Source of the DNA: Watersipora subatra
Taxonomy: Eukaryota > Bryozoa > Gymnolaemata > Cheilostomatida > Watersiporidae
Direction of reading: 5' to 3'
DNA: 64,000 nt
Assembly (NCBI RefSeq): GCF_963576615.1
Contig: NC_088716.1
Span: 60,668,228-60,732,227 of the forward strand
A model generated the notes under the pieces. That model did no database searches, was not told the DNA's origin, and saw only the letters and a list, made by a program, of their open reading frames with translations. The translations under genes were made by a program, and so were the position numbers. Below are positions 58,570 through 64,000 of this stretch, piece after piece (the first letter of the stretch is position 1; every line of letters starts with the position of its first letter).

Positions 58570-58750
58570 TCGAGTGTGAGAGAGAGATAGGAAAAGACTG
58601 AGTGTGTATATAGACCACAGTGAGTGTACCTATGTGAAAAAGCATGTGTCTATGTAAGAGCATGTATGTGTCTATGCGAAACAGTGGGTGTGTACATGTG
58701 TTTATGTGAAAGAGCATCAATGTCCATGTGAAGCAATGTGTCCTGCAACA
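58570..58750. repeat. degenerate short tandem repeat, also at 45015-45190
   Basis: Irregular units of about 18-24 bp built on TATGTGAAAGAGCATG and TGTCTATG words. It is present in both duplication units with small differences. The minus-strand frames over it (HMLFHIGTLT type) are by-products. Confidence 0.6.
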
Positions 58751-58969
58751 TAGATGTAAGCTGCCTAACTGATGAGAACTCCCTCTCATAACAGATTAGA
58801 CACTGAACTGGGTTTATGGTAAACTGAATTTCTAAAAATATATTTTCCATTGGAGCAGCCATATTAGGCCATCATTATGTTGACACCTGTTGGCTTGGTA
58901 TGGTCTATTGATATAAGGTTCATCCACAAACTCCAAGTACAAACACTAATTGAATACTGATTTCAGTTG

Positions 58970-61900
58970 TTATGACCAAACAGGACGCACAAGATAAGGA
59001 AAGTTGCAATGTCTTTCAAGGAAGAGGGCTGTGTTTAGTAAAAGTTCTTCATCAAAATGTCGACCAATCAACTGCAGGCTCAGTGGTAGGCCGTTGTCCG
59101 ATAGTTTAATTGGAACGGAGACAGCGGGCACACCTGTAGCATATGTTCGCAAATGTAGCGAGCAAGATAAAGCAACTCCAAACAAACTTCAGGTCAACAA
59201 AGATTTGGCCATTTAAACACTGTCAGAAGAGAGAAGCACTAACGGTTGACTTGCAACAAAATTCATATTTCAGTTATTTGGTACCTTAAAGGTTGAATTG
59301 CAACAAAATTCATATTTCAGTTATTTGGTACCTTAAAGGTTGACTTGCAACAAAATTCACATTACAGTTATTTGGTACCTTAAAGGTTGACTTGCAACAA
59401 AATTCACATTACAGTTATTTGGTATCAAAAGGTTCACCATGTCTTACTCTGTTGTAGGTGCAAAATATTCAAATACAGTCAAACATGGATAACTCGAACT
59501 TCAAGGGACCGAGCAAAAGTATTCGAATTATCAGAGCGTTCGAGTTATCAGAGCACTGTCACAAGTCCATATATTTACTTATTTATTAGTAGATACATGT
59601 ACATATACAAACTATAATATAAATCAAAAGCACAAATGGCTTGTTTCAAATTAAATGCTTCTAATGTAAAGTTTAAAACGTTTTCATGAAAAATTATAGA
59701 GATTTTTCTATCACTTGAGATTGGTTTGTTGTTTGAGGTGATGGTATTGCCAGGACGTTTTTCAGATTGACATTGGCAAAACTTGATCGTTGTTGAAATG
59801 CTCAAAAGAAAAGACATTTTTTTCTTTTGGGGTTTTACCCACGATCAATTTTGCCGTTTTTTCTTGAAGTTTATGGAAAGATTACCTTACTTTACCTGGG
59901 ATTCGTTAAGAGCAACACTCCGAGGCAGTTCAATTAGAAGTTTTACGAGGTTTTACGGCGCATTCTATATCACTCACGTTTTTTTAATAGATACTTATTG
60001 AATGTACACACGTATTCTGTGTTTAGGTCAAACGATGAATAGTTTTTTGTAGCTCAGACAACGTATACGTTTAATTACAACAATTTTTAAGACGATTTAA
60101 ACATTCAACATTCCGACGTTGATTCAACACGGAATCAACGTCGGAAAACTATTCATCACGGGCTAGCCGGGTCACGCACTCAAGGATTTTCGCCACGCAC
60201 ATACAAAACAAAAACAACATGCGATTTTTGTTTTGTATGTGCGTGGCGAAAGTCCTTGCACGCGTGACCCGGCTAGCCCGTGCTATTCATCGTATCGCAG
60301 TATAAATCAAATTTTACCAAACTTTTAGAAAAGTCGTTGACAGAAATATTTTGCCGATGGTGGTAATAACGACACTTATGAATTACGAAAAGATGAAGTT
60401 TACCTCTATGGCTTTGAATAAAGTGATTTTCTAAAGCGATAACAACCGTTTCGGTAGCCGTTGGGCAAAAAAACAGTTCGAATTAACAGTGTTGGATTTG
60501 AGTTATCTATAGCAATTTATCATTACGTGGGAACGGACCGAAGGAAATGTTCGAATTAACCATGTGTTCGAGCTATCCGTGGACGAGTTATCAATGTTTG
60601 ACTGTATGTGTAAATGTGATTACAAGCTCTTAAAAGCTCAAAAACTAACAGTTAATCGCCGCCATCATGAAACCGCCGTAGATTAGAATCAATTTATTTC
60701 TCTGACGTAGTCATTACAGTTGGTTATTGTATTGTCACGTGATGTTCTCACGTGAATTTAAAGGCCAATAGAAGGCTCAATATAAAACTTCCCGTAGCAC
60801 TAGTTTATGACAAACACTTCGGGTTTTACCGCAGACCCCGTATCAAAAATAGATGCTCGCTAGTTAATAGATTTGTTTCAGCTTGGTCTAATTGTTTAGT
60901 CGTAATCTGATCATGTGACCCATACTTCCTGCCAAACAGCGTGAATAACTTCTGCAGCATTTTTCGACTATCATAGGTGACCAACAGACTCGTCATGTTT
61001 ATCAGAGGATGATTTGCTCTCCTTTGAGCTAAGGTTAAAAAATTAAACAAATTTTTACAGTGGGTTTTGAGATATCAGTGCTCGAAATGACAGCATTACA
61101 ATGATGATGAAACAGACGCGTAAGGGCAATATACATGGTTTTATTGAATGCATGGAGTATATTTGTGAAAATATTTCGACGAATGAGGTTGCATGAAAGT
61201 GTAAACAGAAGCCATCTTGTTCATCTACGTCCCATTTGAGCCGTTTTGAAAAGGGATTCCAATCTACAACAGTTTCGTGATGGCGGCAATAACTGTTCGT
61301 TTTTTAGCTTTTAAAAGATTGTAATCACATTTCCAAATATTTTGCACTCACAACACAGCAGAGTAAGACATGGTGAATCTTTTGATACCAAAAAACTGTA
61401 ATGTGAATTTTGTGACAAGTCAACCTTTAAGAGAAGCCCCTAAATGATGATACAGAAATACTTTCTATAATATGCAGTTGTGGCCCTTGTATATTAATCA
61501 ACAAACTTCCCTGATGTTTTGTAGATATGACTTCTATAACTGAATATATTCTGAAACCCTAGGATATAAAATACATGTATGTGAATAGTTATCTTCTGTT
61601 CCAGCCTAATTATGGTAAATATAATATTTGATTAAAAACCGTTCCAGACCAAGAGAGGCGCAGCTGAACTAAAAACGGCTGTCACAAAGTCTGCTGACTT
61701 TAATCTTTCAAGGTGAGACAAGATAAATGTACAAAATTTATAAAGTAACAACTTTTAATACTTTTAATTTATGTTAAGACCAATCTCAGATTTTTTGTCC
61801 TTGCTACTGAATACACAAACCTACATTTAGCGATATACATGTAACTTAACTTAACAACTGCACAAATTCATTGTTTCTGCATTTCTGAAATGACTAACAT

Positions 61901-63452
61901 TAGAATTATCGTTACATACAGTTTTTCAGCGTTCATTTCAAGAGTTCATTTACCAATCGACTGTGACAGACAGCAGCGCCTATGCTGTCAAACAGCCATA
62001 CTAGCTCTTCTGGACAGACAACTCCAAAGGCAAGCGTACAAACATCTAACCTGTAAGATTAGCTGGTAGTGTATAGAAGTCCTGCATTTCACACTGGCGT
62101 CTATTGTCCAAATGACTGAGTTGAGAATGCAGTGGTGCATCTGACATCGTTACGGGGGTCAGTAGAAGGTCCACATCATTAAATGATTTCAGAAAGTCTT
62201 TATAGATGAGTCGTCTAACCTTGGCAGCCTTTACGTAGTATTGGTCGTAATTGCTGAAAATTTTCAGATGTAAATTACTAAATAGGATACCTATCAATTT
62301 TCAACTAGCAACATTGATCAGATCAGCCTCATTTTCATATAATTAACAAATGATATAAAAACTAAATTAAATTACAGTGTATATAAATTATTATAAGAAA
62401 ACAAACTGAAGAATGTAATACATGCATAAGTATTCACGCAAGCAGCCAAAAAGGTGTGTAAATGGATGTTATGCACAGTTGGGATGGTTATAGATTGGAA
62501 CCAAAAAGAATGTGCTTCCTGAAAAAAGAGCATTCAATGTTACGACCAACAAACACCTTTACTTAGAAGAGACCAGCTTGCACAGGAGAAAACCAAAACA
62601 TCTGTTGCATCACGTTATGACACCTTTCGTACGGCCTGTATACATTACTAACTTTCTTAGAAGGAAGTAATTGCCTGCGAAGATACGACTTCGTACAACA
62701 TTGTTAAATGCTTCGTGTCTCGTCTGGGCAAAGAGAGCTTCAGTGGATTCTTCTCTGTCCGCTCTGTGACCTGGTTAAAACTTTCATTTGTGTCCATATT
62801 GATTATAGATGAGTGAATAAATTGAAAGAGGTGCTTTACTCTCATACCTTGCGTTACCATGTCCTAAATGTGCGCTGATCTACAGATGCATAGCCAGCAC
62901 TAACATCGTTAACCATGGTTTACACAAAGCATAATTATAGCAGACCTCATTTCATAGGTTAAATTCAATCATAGGAACAAACCTAGCCTACGTACCATAC
63001 TCAATACCATCATATCGAGCCATGTTTGAGGCCACATCGCAATAGTTAATTATTGCATAGCAGGCTATAGTGTAGGAGAGGTGGGGCAAGGTCACTTCTT
63101 TAACAATAGCCCCCTCTTTCTCCAGATTATCAGCTATTTGGCTCCAAGTATCTATCACCTCCTCAGATGTTCCCCGAATATGAAATTCCTATACTCATGA
63201 GCATAACAGAAAGGAAAAGTTTTGAGGTTTCAACTACTCTTCAACACCGAAATATTCGCATTCAGCTTGTAAAGATGTGATACCTATAATAAGGAAGGCA
63301 ATATACCGACTGCAACAGGATGAACAGCGTTAGTACCTGTGGTATTCCGATTCTTAAGCCTTTTACTGAAGGTTCTGCAGCCAGCTTGACTTTTTCAAAC
63401 TTCCTATCATGATATGTGGTTGAATCTAACGGGTCATGGCCTGCCACAGCAT
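58970..63452 (-). CDS. QRSL1: GatA / QRSL1-type glutamyl-tRNA(Gln) amidotransferase subunit A, 3' half
   Basis: This is the glutaminase subunit of GatCAB, which in mitochondria converts misacylated Glu-tRNA(Gln) to Gln-tRNA(Gln). Five exons can be joined with matching phases: 63452-63337, 63188-62996, 62770-62653, 62253-62051 and 59133-58970, giving 263 residues to the TAA at 58970. Diagnostic segments are [12 protein letters not shown] and [98 protein letters not shown] and [14 protein letters not shown]. The last exon ends soon after [10 protein letters not shown], shorter than the human C-terminus. The 5' half with the catalytic Lys-Ser-Ser lies beyond 64000, so activity cannot be judged. 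The last intron (about 2.9 kb) is filled with nested transposons. Exon 62653-62770 has an overlapping open frame in the wrong phase. Confidence 0.88.
59243..59383 (+). repeat. 47-bp tandem repeats of the TTAA element tip
   Basis: Three head-to-tail units starting near 59243, 59290 and 59337, each reading GGTTGACTTGCAACAAAATT ... GGTACCTTAA, precede the full element at 59384. They repeat its first 47 bp, including TTAA. Confidence 0.8.
60111..60146. repeat. 36-nt palindrome
   Basis: TTCCGACGTTGATTC pairs perfectly with GAATCAACGTCGGAA across 6 nt. It sits just before the hairpin MITE and may be the remnant of another small insertion. Confidence 0.75.
60157..60282. mobile_element. 126-bp near-perfect hairpin MITE with an 8-bp target duplication
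   Basis: Arms of about 57 bp (CACGGGCTAGCCGGGTCACG outward) surround a short loop near 60217-60224. CTATTCAT is duplicated at 60149-60156 and 60283-60290. An 8-bp duplication suggests mobilisation by a hAT-type transposase. It has no coding capacity and lies within the Tigger-like MITE. Confidence 0.85.
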
Positions 63453-63848
63453 CTGAAACAAATCAGATGCTCGCCACCACATGTAATGTTAATATGACCA
63501 CCCCTTTGATAGCTGCCAATAATGGAGATAATCTTACCAAGGTTGTAGAAGAAACCAACTTGAAACACTCCTCTGTGTAGTGTAATATGATGGTGCAACT
63601 TAGACTGTTACCTTGACCTTTAAGGTCAATGATATTTTGAAGGTCAAAATCAAACAAACTGTGAGCTAAAACTACCCAAGAGCTCTGACAATATTCATGT
63701 CAGATTAGTCTAGTGATAGAATAGATACATTTAATTGTCTGATAGAATTCTCTACACGTAGCTGAACAGCAGATCTGTTGGTTTCTCCTCGGTTCTTCAG
63801 GGCTATGTTCAGCATGTCTACACTCATAGTGTTTAGAATGTTACTTAA

Positions 63849-64000
63849 AGGTTTACTTGCAACAAAATTCACATTACAGTTATTAAATATCAAAAGATTC
63901 ACCATGTCTTACTCTGCTGTGTTGTAGGTGTAAAATATGTGGGAATGTGATTACAAACCTCTTGAAAGCTAAAAAACGAACAGTTATTCGCTGCCGTCAC
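63849..64000 (+). mobile_element. second copy of the TTAA foldback element (left arm, cut by window edge)
   Basis: It starts AGGTTTACTTGCAAC after TTAA at 63845-63848. It follows the left arm of the element at 59384 through AACAGTTATTCGCTGCC, without the Tigger-like insertion, so it is an empty site for that insertion. Confidence 0.8.

Larger units (their letters stand above)
50117..58910. repeat. segmental duplication, unit 2
   Basis: 50648-58910 matches 37352-45377; its left part (50117-50650) also matches 48236-48760. It carries bZIP copy 2 and continues without interruption into the GatA gene, so this is the unit still attached to unique flanking sequence. Confidence 0.9.
59476..60604. 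mobile_element. Tigger-like MITE nested in the TTAA element
   Basis: Inverted tips CAGTCAAACATGGATAACTC and the matching CAGTCAAACATTGATAACTC (inverted, ending 60604) are flanked by TA (59474-59475 and 60605-60606). The tips are typical of pogo/Tigger. No transposase is present, so it is non-autonomous. Removing it restores the arm of the host element. Confidence 0.88.
59384..61426. mobile_element. TTAA-type foldback element in the last GatA intron
   Basis: Arms of about 170 bp are inverted copies. The left arm (59384-59475, continuing at 60605-60675) starts AGGTTGACTTGC, and the right arm (about 61265-61426) ends in its complement. TTAA flanks both tips (59380-59383 and 61427-61430), and a further copy at 63849 is also preceded by TTAA. 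The left arm is split by the Tigger-like MITE. No gene is inside. Confidence 0.85.

Noticed and set aside
62657-62860. 67-codon minus-strand frame as coding
   Set aside because: It overlaps a GatA exon in the wrong phase; the correct phase gives the conserved [13 protein letters not shown] sequence.

Overview
The window is nuclear DNA of an invertebrate animal. The genes are split by introns with GT-AG boundaries, the DNA is AT-rich, one gene is a sigma-class glutathione S-transferase, one is a mitochondrial GatA-type amidotransferase subunit, and the rest is mostly eukaryotic transposons (Ty3/gypsy, hAT, Tigger/pogo, P-element and Helitron-like). A lophotrochozoan such as a mollusc or bryozoan would fit, but the sequence alone does not fix the species.

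Layout: 0.5-2.2 kb holds two minus-strand exon candidates of an unrecognised, Ser/Pro-rich, regulator-like gene. 5.1-5.8 kb is a 24-bp minisatellite. 12.0-14.9 kb is a complete five-exon sigma GST on the minus strand. 15.0-33.6 kb is a deeply nested transposon cluster. In it, a minisatellite-bearing repeat is interrupted by a hAT-like element (8-bp target duplication) and by a 3.3-kb element whose ends carry GGCGACA arrays. Downstream lies a broken Ty3/gypsy retrotransposon whose 5' LTR is itself split by a TTAA-type element. A Tigger-like relic and a P-element-like transposase relic follow.

34.5-58.9 kb is a large tandem segmental duplication. It carries two near-identical copies of a PAR-like bZIP gene (about 41.2-41.6 and 54.7-55.2 kb), plus a third partial copy of its left part. 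In the first unit, two copies of one DNA transposon with 6-bp target duplications sit 19 bp apart. The first unit ends at a hAT terminus. Between the units lie a broken hAT transposase and a second array of the palindromic minisatellite.

59.0-64 kb holds the 3' half of a GatA/QRSL1 gene on the minus strand, running off the right edge. Its last intron contains three levels of nested elements: TTAA foldback, then TA Tigger-like MITE, then an 8-bp-duplication palindromic MITE.

The host genes (GST, bZIP pair, GatA, unknown left gene) show no shared pathway. The main interest is the transposon stratigraphy, which can be read because several insertions have an empty site elsewhere in the window.
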